Source: [Ruminococcus] torques ATCC 27756 (lineage in GTDB: Bacteria; Bacillota; Clostridia; Lachnospirales; Lachnospiraceae). From it: 64,000 nt of DNA. Both the position numbers and the translations under genes were made by a program. This document shows positions 1 to 7,224 of the stretch, one piece after another (position 1 is the first letter of the stretch; each line of letters opens with the position of its first letter). The stretch is from contig NZ_DS264349.1 of NCBI RefSeq assembly GCF_000153925.1, positions 3,334 through 67,333 on the forward strand. Direction: 5' to 3'. Below the pieces are notes generated by a model. It was given only the letters and a program-made list of their open reading frames with translations. It did not search any database and was not told where the DNA came from.

Positions 1-266
1 TTTTTTTATATTGGAACTTTCCCCCTTAAGGTGGGAATTTTATAACGGAAAAAGGGAAATTCCTCCGAAATTGGGATAACCTTCAACGGGGGTTGTGATT
101 GGAATACCAAGATTGCAGACTTGGTTTGGGGAGTTTGTGAAAAAAAAACAAAAAACATTCCTTATAAAAAAAAGGTTTTTAGGAAAATGTGTGAGTAATT
201 CCGACGGTTTCCTCCATGTTAAGGGTGCGCCTCAGACTGTCTTTCGTTAGAGGAGTAAATTGAGAA
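1..266. other. Degenerate left edge without an intact gene
   Basis: This stretch carries no intact reading frame. It is rich in homopolymer runs (T7, C5, G5 and several A7-A9 runs). Short readable pieces in different frames vaguely recall the middle of a tyrosine recombinase, but stops and frame changes break them up. It may be a decayed integrase front half or low-quality sequence at a contig end; the sequence alone cannot decide between these. Confidence 0.5.
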
Positions 267-650
267 ATGTATATCAACAGGAAGAAACGGAACCGGAAAG
301 CACGGATGTTCTATCATCCAAATCAAAGACTTGGAAAGCAATATGATTCCCCTTCTATAAAACAGCGATTATCTTTTCAAGATAAAGGACAAACTCACTC
401 TGGTTTCTTGGTCTGTACATACGACAAATATGCAAGTCGTTTTGAAAAGGTTGTTAAACAATTAAACTTGAATCCCGAACACAGACCTCATGATCCTCGA
501 ACAACATTTGTTACGATGGGTAAAAAAGCCGGAATGGATGAATACGCCCTCAAAGAAATGGTCGGTCATTCAATTCAAGATATAACTGAATCCACTTACA
601 CCGTACGTGATTTAGAATGGTTGCGAGAGGATATAGAAAAAATAAAATAA
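267..650 (+). pseudogene. Tyrosine recombinase/integrase, C-terminal fragment
   Basis: A 127-residue frame that matches only the C-terminal catalytic part of a phage-type tyrosine integrase. Visible active-site elements are the HxxR box (HDPR, residues 75-78), the following MVGH box (His101) and a candidate nucleophile Tyr111 in STYTVRDL. A family member is normally 350-400 residues with an N-terminal arm-binding domain and the first catalytic Arg, and these are missing. An in-frame stop lies just before the Met at 267, although an AGGAG precedes it by chance or design. It is most likely the tail of a broken integrase, left at the edge of an integrated element that lies off the left side of the window. 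It is unlikely to be active. Confidence 0.75.
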
Positions 651-661
651 TATGTTTTTTC

Positions 662-739
662 AGTGTAGGAATAGGTGTGTAGAAGTAGTGTAGGAATAAT
701 GTATGAATAACATACATTTTCCTACTTTTTTCTACTTCT
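662..739. repeat. Long imperfect hairpin plus direct repeat between integrase remnant and core gene
   Basis: Arms at 681-705 and 711-739 pair through AGAAGTAG/CTACTTCT and GTAGGAATAATGTATG against CATACATTTTCCTAC, with a 5-nt loop (AATAA) and one bulge. A direct repeat AGTGTAGGAATA occurs at 662-673 and 687-698. The element sits between the integrase fragment and the 3' end of the GGGtGRT gene. It could terminate transcription from both sides, or be part of an attachment-site or integrase-binding region. The pairing is seen; the role is inferred. Confidence 0.55.
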
Positions 740-774
740 TACAACTTCTTAAACCCTTGATTTTACTGGATTTC

Positions 775-1785
775 TTAGAACTTGCCTTCCTTAGCTGCCT
801 CCTCGATGGAAACTGCAACAGCTACAGTCATACCAACCATCGGGTTGTTTCCTGCTCCGATAAGTCCCATCATCTCAACATGAGCCGGTACGGAAGAAGA
901 TCCTGCGAACTGAGCATCTGAATGCATACGTCCAAGTGTATCTGTCATACCGTAAGAAGCCGGTCCTGCTGCCATGTTGTCCGGGTGAAGTGTACGTCCT
1001 GTACCACCGCCTGAAGCAACTGAGAAATATTTTTTACCCTGCTCGATACATTCTTTTTTGTATGTACCTGCAACCGGGTGTTGGAAACGAGTCGGGTTTG
1101 TAGAGTTTCCTGTAATAGAAACATCAACACCCTCTTTCCACATAATTGCAACGCCTTCACGAACATCGTTTGCTCCGTAGCAGTTTACTTTAGAACGAAG
1201 TCCGTCAGAGTAAGCTGTTCTGGAAACTTCTTTAAGTTCGCCTGTATAATAATCATAATCTGTCTGAACATATGTAAATCCGTTGATTCTGGAAATGATC
1301 TTTGCAGCATCTTTTCCAAGACCGTTCAAGATAACACGAAGCGGTTTTTTACGAACTTTGTTTGCTTTTTCCGCAATACCGATTGCACCTTCTGCTGCTG
1401 CGAATGACTCATGTCCTGCAAGGAATGCAAAACAGTCTGTTTCCTCTTCAAGAAGCATCTTTCCAAGGTTTCCGTGACCAAGACCTACTTTACGCTGATC
1501 TGCTACAGAACCCGGAATACAGAATGCCTGAAGTCCCTCTCCGATTGCTGCTGCTGCGTCTGCTGCTCTTGTACATCCTTTTTTGATTGCGATTGCCGCA
1601 CCCGTAATATAAGCCCAGCATGCATTTTCAAAACAGATCGGCTGAATGCCTTTGATCTGGTTGTATACGTCCAGTCCGGCATCCTTCGTAATCTTCTCTG
1701 CTTCTTCAAGAGAAGCGATACCGTAGCTGTTTAAAACTTCATTGATTTTATCAATTCTTCTTTCATATGATTCAAATAAAGCCAT
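775..1785 (-). CDS. GGGtGRT-family protein (function unknown)
   Basis: A 336-residue protein of the conserved anaerobe family named after its glycine-rich motif, seen here as ASGGGTGRTLHPDN near residue 265. The family has no established reaction. The sequence looks cytoplasmic, with no signal peptide or membrane span. Gly- and Ala-rich blocks (GHGNLGKM, GLIGAGNNP) suggest nucleotide or cofactor binding, but this is inference. The ATG has a good AGGAGG about 7 nt upstream (ATCAGGAGGATACATAA before it). It lies 48 bp downstream of an IscU/NifU-like scaffold gene on the same strand. The same pairing recurs in anaerobic Firmicutes and points to a role linked to Fe-S clusters or redox chemistry. 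Confidence 0.85.
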   Translation of the reverse strand: MALFESYERRIDKINEVLNSYGIASLEEAEKITKDAGLDVYNQIKGIQPICFENACWAYITGAAIAIKKGCTRAADAAAAIGEGLQAFCIPGSVADQRKVGLGHGNLGKMLLEEETDCFAFLAGHESFAAAEGAIGIAEKANKVRKKPLRVILNGLGKDAAKIISRINGFTYVQTDYDYYTGELKEVSRTAYSDGLRSKVNCYGANDVREGVAIMWKEGVDVSITGNSTNPTRFQHPVAGTYKKECIEQGKKYFSVASGGGTGRTLHPDNMAAGPASYGMTDTLGRMHSDAQFAGSSSVPAHVEMMGLIGAGNNPMVGMTVAVAVSIEEAAKEGKF

Positions 1786-1833
1786 TTATGTATCCTCCTG
1801 ATTTATTTACCTTAATATGTCGCTAAATCCCGA

Positions 1834-2526
1834 TTACTCCTTACGCGGGTCGATGATCTTCGCTGCGTCATCAACACGGCCGTACTGTCCTTTTGCTTTT
1901 TCCCAAGCATCGTTCGGCGTATCGCCTGCTTTGATGAAATCTGTGAATTTTCCGAGGCTTACGAACTGGTATCCGATGATCTCGTTGTTTTCGTCAAGAG
2001 CGATTCCTGTTACATAACCTTCTGCCATCTCAAGGTAACGAGGACCTTTTGCAAGTGTTCCGTACATTGTACCAACCTGAGAACGAAGTCCTTTTCCAAG
2101 ATCCTCAAGTCCTGCTCCGATCGGAAGTCCGTCTTCAGAGAATGCACTCTGAGTTCTTCCGTATACGATCTGAAGGAAAAGTTCTCTCATTGCTGTATTG
2201 ATCGCATCACAGACAAGGTCTGTGTTAAGTGCCTCTAAGATTGTTTTGCCCGGGAGGATCTCAGATGCCATAGCTGCGGAATGTGTCATTCCCGAACATC
2301 CGATTGTCTCTACAAGCGCTTCCTGGATAATACCGTCTTTCACGTTCAGAGTCAGCTTACATGTACCCTGCTGCGGAGCACACCAGCCAACACCATGTGT
2401 CAAACCGGAAATATCCTTTACTTCTTTCGCTTTCACCCATTTTGCTTCTTCCGGGATCGGAGCCGGTCCGTGATTTGCGCCCTGCGCTACCGGACACATC
2501 ATTTCTACTTCATGTGAATAAATCAT
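1834..2526 (-). CDS. IscU/NifU-N-like iron-sulfur scaffold-type protein
   Basis: A 230-residue protein with an IscU-like fold signature. The segment GWCAPQQGTCKLTL replaces the usual GAPACGDVMKL loop, ETIGCSGMTHSAAMASEIL replaces the second Cys loop, and a third Cys lies in LVCDAINTAM. These cysteines would hold a cluster. It is longer than IscU (about 130 residues), with an extra C-terminal part. The start is placed at MIYSHEV because AAAGGAG lies 7 nt upstream; a longer upstream frame lacks an RBS. No IscS, SufBCD or other cluster machinery is nearby, so its specific client is probably the GGGtGRT protein encoded just downstream. Biochemical function is unproven. Confidence 0.85.
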   Translation of the reverse strand: MIYSHEVEMMCPVAQGANHGPAPIPEEAKWVKAKEVKDISGLTHGVGWCAPQQGTCKLTLNVKDGIIQEALVETIGCSGMTHSAAMASEILPGKTILEALNTDLVCDAINTAMRELFLQIVYGRTQSAFSEDGLPIGAGLEDLGKGLRSQVGTMYGTLAKGPRYLEMAEGYVTGIALDENNEIIGYQFVSLGKFTDFIKAGDTPNDAWEKAKGQYGRVDDAAKIIDPRKE

Positions 2527-2595
2527 GTTAAAACTCCTTTCAATATCTATGATTTTCTTCTGCATACGAACACATACTCGTGCCATACCTATTTT

Positions 2596-2624
2596 ATTTT
2601 CTCATAAATTACCGCATTCGTCAA
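2596..2624 (-). promoter_or_regulatory. Putative promoter of the scaffold/GGGtGRT operon
   Basis: Reading the minus strand, TTGACG (2624-2619) and GAAAAT (2601-2596) are separated by 17 bp, about 70 bp before the scaffold gene start. The -35 is good and the -10 is weak. Confidence 0.4.
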
Positions 2625-2626
2625 TC

Positions 2627-2643
2627 AAACTTTGACAAAGTTT
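2627..2643. promoter_or_regulatory. 17-bp perfect palindrome beside the promoter
   Basis: AAACTTTG-A-CAAAGTTT is an 8+1+8 perfect palindrome that abuts the upstream side of the putative -35 box of the scaffold/GGGtGRT operon. Its shape and place suit a dimeric regulator. A second short repeat (CACT-CAA-AGTG) follows at 2645-2654. The regulator is unknown. It could also help terminate cinA transcription, though no T-run follows. Confidence 0.5.
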
Positions 2644-2720
2644 TCACTCAAAGTGTTCACTTTATGTTTTTATAATGCTTTTATACTATTTTAAAATTTT
2701 CTTTCCTATTTCCGAAAATC

Positions 2721-3236
2721 CTATTCTTTTAACAATGCATCTTTCAGCATCTCAAGTGCAGTTTCAACTGTTTGAGCTCTGTTTTCCATACGATTTCCGT
2801 GAAAACGGCATTCTTTTACTACTGTCTCCCCGTTCAGATAACATCCTATATACACGAGTCCGACAGGCTTGTCCTCTGTTCCTCCACTTGGACCGGCAAT
2901 TCCTGTCGCGCTAAGAGCCGCTTCTGCACCTGCGGCTTTTGCCGCTCCTTCCGCCATCTCTTTCGCCGTCTGTTCACTGACTGCCCCATAAGTTTCAAGC
3001 GTCTCATGAGAAACTCCAAGCAGGCGCTCTTTCGCTTCATTTGAGTAAGTGACATACCCCTCATTCAATACTGCAGACGCGCCTGCCGCATTTACAAGTG
3101 TTCCTGAAATCAGTCCTCCTGTACAGGACTCTGCAGTCGTCACGTGAAGGTATTTTTCAGATAAAAGTTCCGTCACCGTTTCCTCTAAAGTTTTCTCATA
3201 TGCTTTTTTTTCTTTTAAATACCATTCAAGATACAT
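2721..3236 (-). CDS. CinA C-terminal domain protein (nicotinamide-nucleotide amidase family)
   Basis: A 171-residue stand-alone CinA C-terminal domain. The family hydrolyses the amide of nicotinamide mononucleotide in pyridine nucleotide recycling. Conserved blocks are TTAESCTGGLI (residues 33-43), GYVTYSNEAKERLLGV and SATGIAGPSGGT. The N-terminal MoCF domain of full CinA is absent, as in PncC-type enzymes. It starts 3 nt after the pgsA stop, with AAGGTGGG inside the end of pgsA as RBS. So it is the last gene of rimO-pgsA-cinA. No recA follows, unlike the classic cinA-recA pair of Bacilli. The family is clear; the activity is by family. Confidence 0.87.
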   Translation of the reverse strand: MYLEWYLKEKKAYEKTLEETVTELLSEKYLHVTTAESCTGGLISGTLVNAAGASAVLNEGYVTYSNEAKERLLGVSHETLETYGAVSEQTAKEMAEGAAKAAGAEAALSATGIAGPSGGTEDKPVGLVYIGCYLNGETVVKECRFHGNRMENRAQTVETALEMLKDALLKE

Positions 3237-3238
3237 GT

Positions 3239-3781
3239 TTACATCCCACCTTGTGTAAGTACCTGTTTATTTTTCCACACGTAATCGATCAGAGAAATGA
3301 TCGTAAGTGCCACTGCTGCCCAAATAAGAATTTCTCCGATCAAGTCGAACACACCGCCTAAATCTGCAATAAGAACGATGATCATCGCCATCTGAAATAC
3401 AGTTTTGAATTTTCCCCAATAGCTTGCTGCGATCACAATTCCGTTGTCAGATGCCACGAGACGGAATCCGCTTATAATAAACTCTCTTGCAATAATGATT
3501 ATTACAATTTCGGCAGCTAATTTTCCGGAAGGAATCAGACAGATCATAGCCGAACAAACAAGCAGTTTATCTGCCAAAGGATCCATAAATTTTCCGAAAT
3601 TTGTCACAAGATTATATTTTCTCGCTATTTTCCCATCTAAAAGATCCGTCAGACTCGCAACTGCAAAAATTGCGAGAGCAATCCACTTATTAGCCGCTCC
3701 GCCTACATCCGTAAGCATAAAAAATACAAAAAACGGTACCATGATAATGCGCAAAACAGTTAATTTATTTGGTAAATTCAT
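3239..3781 (-). CDS. pgsA: CDP-diacylglycerol--glycerol-3-phosphate 3-phosphatidyltransferase
   Basis: A 180-residue integral membrane enzyme making phosphatidylglycerol phosphate, the committed step to phosphatidylglycerol and cardiolipin. The CDP-alcohol phosphotransferase signature (D..DG..AR...T..G...D...D) is visible as SLTDLLDGKIARKYNLVTNF followed by GKFMDPLADKLL. Four or five hydrophobic segments are present. Its ATG overlaps the rimO stop (ATGA), so translation is probably coupled. It is co-oriented with rimO upstream and cinA downstream, an order common in Firmicutes. Confidence 0.95.
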   Translation of the reverse strand: MNLPNKLTVLRIIMVPFFVFFMLTDVGGAANKWIALAIFAVASLTDLLDGKIARKYNLVTNFGKFMDPLADKLLVCSAMICLIPSGKLAAEIVIIIIAREFIISGFRLVASDNGIVIAASYWGKFKTVFQMAMIIVLIADLGGVFDLIGEILIWAAVALTIISLIDYVWKNKQVLTQGGM

Positions 3782-5100
3782 AACAATTCTCCTATCAGAT
3801 CATATTCTAAAGCTCCGGTTATTTTCACTTTTGCGAAATCGCCGGATATCAGTTCTTCTTCTGTGTTAATAAAGATCAATCCGTCCACATTCGGCGCATC
3901 GCGGTATGTCCTGCCGACATAAGCATTTTCATCCGCAACTTTGCCTTCAATCATAACAAGCATTTCTCTGCCGATCATATTTTCTGCATTGTCAAATGCA
4001 ATTTCCTGCTGAAGTTCCATCAGATCCGCCTGTCGTTCTTCTTTTACTTCTTCTGCGATCTGATCTGGCATAACAGCCGCCGGGGTATCTTCTTCCGGTG
4101 AGTAGGTAAAGACTCCTAAACGATCAAACTCCATTTCGTCGACAAACTGCATCAATTCTTCATGCTGATCTTCTGTTTCGCCGGGAAAGCCGGTGATCAA
4201 CGTCGTACGAAGGCAAATATCAGGAATTTCTTTTCTCAATTTTTTTACAATATCTGTCAGTTCCTGTTTTGACGTTCTTCTGCCCATCCTTTTCAAAATA
4301 CTGTCGCTTGCATGTTGGATCGGAAGATCAAGATAATGACACACTTTCGGTTCTTTTTTTATCACTTCTATCAATTCATCTGTAATTTCCTCCGGATAGC
4401 AATACAAAATTCGGATCCAGCGGATTCCCGCAATCTTGCATAACTCTTCCACAAGCCTGTGAAGACATTTTTCTCCATACAGATCTTTTCCATAAAGTGT
4501 CGTTTCCTGTGCCACAAGGATCAGTTCTTTGACACCTTGCTCTGCCAGCTCTTTCGCTTCTTTGATCAGTCGTTCCATGGGAACACTTCTGAAATTTCCA
4601 CGTATTTTCGGAATAATGCAATATGTACAATGCTTATCGCACCCTTCCGCAATCTTTAAATATGCAAAATGTCCTCCCGTCGTCACAAGACGCTTTGCTC
4701 CTGAAACCGGAAGCGCATTAAGATCCGAAAGTATAATGCCCTGCTCTCCTTCCAATGCTCGGTCTACCACATCTAAAATCTTATCATATGCCGTCGTTCC
4801 GAGAACTTCATCTACTTCCGGAATTTCATCTAATATTTCCTGTCTGTATCTCTGTGCCAGACATCCTGTCACGATCAACGCTTTTACCTGTCCCGACTTT
4901 TTATATTCTGCCATCTCAAGAATATTTTGAATGCTCTCTTCTTTTGCGTCATGGATAAAGCAGCATGTATTAATTACAATAATATCTGCCTGTCTTTCAT
5001 CATCTGTCATCTCATATCCTCTAGATGCCAAAAGTCCGAGCATCACTTCTGTATCTACGAGATTTTTGTCACATCCAAGAGAGATAAACAATATTTTCAT
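3778..5100 (-). CDS. rimO: Ribosomal protein S12 methylthiotransferase
   Basis: A 440-residue radical-SAM methylthiotransferase that thiomethylates an aspartate of ribosomal protein S12. The order is: N-terminal UPF0004/MTTase domain (SLGCDKNLVDTE, then NTCCFIHDAKEES) with three Cys for the auxiliary cluster; radical-SAM core with CDKHCTYCIIPKIRG near residue 150; C-terminal TRAM domain ending in EYDLIGELL. SLGCDKNLVD separates it from MiaB. The start is set at MKILFISLGC, with AGGAGG 12 nt upstream; the longer frame lacks an RBS. It heads the rimO-pgsA-cinA unit after a terminator behind rpoZ. Confidence 0.95.
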   Translation of the reverse strand: MKILFISLGCDKNLVDTEVMLGLLASRGYEMTDDERQADIIVINTCCFIHDAKEESIQNILEMAEYKKSGQVKALIVTGCLAQRYRQEILDEIPEVDEVLGTTAYDKILDVVDRALEGEQGIILSDLNALPVSGAKRLVTTGGHFAYLKIAEGCDKHCTYCIIPKIRGNFRSVPMERLIKEAKELAEQGVKELILVAQETTLYGKDLYGEKCLHRLVEELCKIAGIRWIRILYCYPEEITDELIEVIKKEPKVCHYLDLPIQHASDSILKRMGRRTSKQELTDIVKKLRKEIPDICLRTTLITGFPGETEDQHEELMQFVDEMEFDRLGVFTYSPEEDTPAAVMPDQIAEEVKEERQADLMELQQEIAFDNAENMIGREMLVMIEGKVADENAYVGRTYRDAPNVDGLIFINTEEELISGDFAKVKITGALEYDLIGELL

Positions 5101-5128
5101 ATCTGTTCCATACCTCCTCTTCCTTTTT

Positions 5129-5134
5129 ATTATA
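5129..5134 (-). promoter_or_regulatory. Putative -10 box for rimO
   Basis: A consensus TATAAT on the minus strand lies 29 bp before the rimO start. No good -35 is visible at 16-18 bp, so this call is weak. Confidence 0.35.
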
Positions 5135-5181
5135 CTTTTCACTTTTGTACTTTAATGTGGCAAGATTCATCCGCTAACATG

Positions 5182-5212
5182 AAAAAGGCAGATACCGTTT
5201 GGTTCTGCCTCA
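5182..5212 (-). terminator. Rho-independent terminator after rpoZ
   Basis: On the minus strand AGGCAGA and TCTGCCT (5210-5204 and 5192-5186) form a 7-bp stem with an 11-nt loop followed by TTTTTC. It ends the yicC-gmk-rpoZ transcript just after the rpoZ stop. Confidence 0.8.
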
Positions 5213-5218
5213 TTGTTT

Positions 5219-5467
5219 TTACTCTTCTTCTGCCGCACTCTCGGCTTTGATCTTCAACTCGCCTTTGTTCAATTCTTCGATTGCGATCGACAATGGTTTC
5301 TCTCCCTCTTTCACATCGACAAGCGGAAGGTCTCCGGCAATCAGTTGTCTGGCACGTTTCGATGTTGCCATAACGATCGAATAACGACTGTTGACGATCT
5401 TTGTTTCCCCTTCTTCGACATCTTTGTTTACAACTTTCATCAAATCTGTATAAGACGGATGCAGCAT
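5219..5467 (-). CDS. rpoZ: DNA-directed RNA polymerase omega subunit
   Basis: An 82-residue omega subunit that helps assembly and stability of RNA polymerase by clamping beta-prime. The family core SRYSIVMATSKRARQLI (residues 27-43) is intact. The acidic tail ends in AAEEE. It starts 3 nt after the gmk stop with GAAAGGAG as RBS. The order yicC-gmk-rpoZ is the standard Firmicutes arrangement. Confidence 0.93.
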   Translation of the reverse strand: MLHPSYTDLMKVVNKDVEEGETKIVNSRYSIVMATSKRARQLIAGDLPLVDVKEGEKPLSIAIEELNKGELKIKAESAAEEE

Positions 5468-5469
5468 AT

Positions 5470-6105
5470 TTAATTTTCTCCTTTCAATCTTTCCAAATCT
5501 TCTTTTATTGTCTTCATGAATGCTTCATTCCGAAAACTTCTTCGGTGCTCTCCCTGAATGATCATATGCATTTCTTCAACGCACATATTCAGGTCGTCAT
5601 TAACGACAAGGTAATCGTAATAATCCATTCCCTCCGCTTCCTCACATGCACGGTTCATTCTGGACTCGATCACATCCATCGTCTCTGTGCCTCTGCCTAC
5701 GAGCCTTTTTTTCAGTTCACCGGCGCTCGGAGGTGTCACAAACAAAAGCAAAGTATCGGGAAATTCCTCTTTCACTTTTAATGCGCCTTGAATCTCTATT
5801 TCAAGGATCACATCTTTTCCCGCATCCAACTGCTTTCGCACATACTCTTTTGGAGTACCGTAATAATTTTTCACATATCTAGCATACTCTATCAATTCAT
5901 CTTTGGCAATCATTTTTTCAAATTCATCTTTTGATATGAAAAAATATTCTCTTCCATCCTGTTCCCCATCTCTTGGCTGCCTCGTAGTCGCCGAGACAGA
6001 AAGTGCATACGTATCAGGATATCTTGACAGAAGTTCTTTCATCAGCGTTCCTTTTCCCGAACCCGAAAATCCCGATACAACGATCAAAATTCCTTTTCTG
6101 TTCAC
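5470..6105 (-). CDS. gmk: Guanylate kinase
   Basis: A 211-residue kinase converting GMP to GDP with ATP. The P-loop is SGFSGSGKGTL (residues 11-21). The GMP-binding domain shows SVSATTRQPRDGEQDGREYF. LVVNDD and the C-terminal helix follow. The start codon is GTG (6105-6103): AGGAGG lies 7 nt upstream and no other start fits. It lies between yicC and rpoZ in one operon. Size and motifs are standard. Confidence 0.95.
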   Translation of the reverse strand: MNRKGILIVVSGFSGSGKGTLMKELLSRYPDTYALSVSATTRQPRDGEQDGREYFFISKDEFEKMIAKDELIEYARYVKNYYGTPKEYVRKQLDAGKDVILEIEIQGALKVKEEFPDTLLLFVTPPSAGELKKRLVGRGTETMDVIESRMNRACEEAEGMDYYDYLVVNDDLNMCVEEMHMIIQGEHRRSFRNEAFMKTIKEDLERLKGEN

Positions 6106-6116
6106 TTTGTTTCCTC

Positions 6117-6995
6117 CTATTCGATATTCTGTATCTGTTCTCTGATCTTCTCAATCTCTGTTTTCAGACTGATCGCGCGGTTTGATATATCCAGATCATT
6201 CGCCTTAGACAAGATCGTGTTCGCCTCACGATTCATCTCCTGTGCGATAAAATCAAGTTTTCTTCCGATTCCGTTAGACTCTTCCAATGTCTCCTTCATA
6301 TGCTGAATATGACTTTTTAGTCTTACAACCTCCTCATCTGTACAGATCTTATCCGCAAAGAGAATCACTTCTGCCGCAATCCGATTATCGTCAATCTGCG
6401 TATCCTCTAATAATTCCCGCATCTTTTCTTCTAATTTTGTCCTGTATTCTGCAATAATCTGCGGCGAACGCTCTTCTATAAACCGAATCTGTTCACTGAG
6501 CAGATCCAATTTCAAAAGAATATCTTCTTTCAAACGTTCTCCTTCTTTTGTCCTCATCTCTACAAACTGTGAAAACGCGCCTTCCAACGCTTCTTTTAAT
6601 CCATTCCAAAGCTCGTCTTCATCCTCGCTGCATTCTTCCATCGTAAAGACTTCGGGATATCTGGACAATGTACTGACGCGAACATCATTATCTAACGAAA
6701 ATTCTTCTGCCATCTGATTCAGATATTTTAAATATTCTGCCGCAAGAGCCGCGTTATACTTTACCGACACCTGCGATTGAGACAGATCTTCATACGTGAT
6801 AAAAATGTCAACCTTTCCCCGGTCTGCATATGATTTAAGGAGCGTCCTGATGGACGTCTCGAAAAAATTCAATTTCTTCGGCATCCGAATGTTTACATCG
6901 AGATATCTGTGATTCACACTTTTTAATTCTACCGTAAATTTTCTTGAGTCCTTCAGAACTTCACATCTTCCGAACCCTGTCATACTTTTTATCAT
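6117..6995 (-). CDS. yicC: YicC/YloC family endoribonuclease-type protein
   Basis: A 292-residue member of the YicC family. It begins with the signature MIKSMTGFGR, followed by VNHRYLDVNIRMP, and ends with the C-terminal domain EMNREANTILSKANDLDIS. E. coli YicC is reported to act as an endoribonuclease on small RNAs; that role here is by family only. It is the first gene of yicC-gmk-rpoZ. A strong promoter lies about 90 bp upstream, and GAGGA serves as RBS. Confidence 0.92.
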   Translation of the reverse strand: MIKSMTGFGRCEVLKDSRKFTVELKSVNHRYLDVNIRMPKKLNFFETSIRTLLKSYADRGKVDIFITYEDLSQSQVSVKYNAALAAEYLKYLNQMAEEFSLDNDVRVSTLSRYPEVFTMEECSEDEDELWNGLKEALEGAFSQFVEMRTKEGERLKEDILLKLDLLSEQIRFIEERSPQIIAEYRTKLEEKMRELLEDTQIDDNRIAAEVILFADKICTDEEVVRLKSHIQHMKETLEESNGIGRKLDFIAQEMNREANTILSKANDLDISNRAISLKTEIEKIREQIQNIE

Positions 6996-7082
6996 CTTGT
7001 CTTTCCTCGTGTTCTTCTCCTTGGCAGTCTATATATCAAATTTATCTGTTTTTTAGAACTGCCGATTACTGCAATTTTAGTT

Positions 7083-7112
7083 ATTATACCTCTAATGCGC
7101 GTAAATGGTCAA
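7083..7112 (-). promoter_or_regulatory. Promoter of yicC-gmk-rpoZ
   Basis: On the minus strand TTGACC (7112-7107) and TATAAT (7088-7083) are separated by 18 bp. The leader to yicC is about 80 nt and contains a GGCAGT/ACTGCC inverted repeat. Confidence 0.7.
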
Positions 7113-7224
7113 CAGGTCTTTTTTCATTCTCCTCTTTATGATATACTTTCTTATATATTCATGTTCAAAAGAAAAATGTTTTATCATTTCCCTTCTGAAC
7201 AATTCAAAATATGGAGAATTTATT

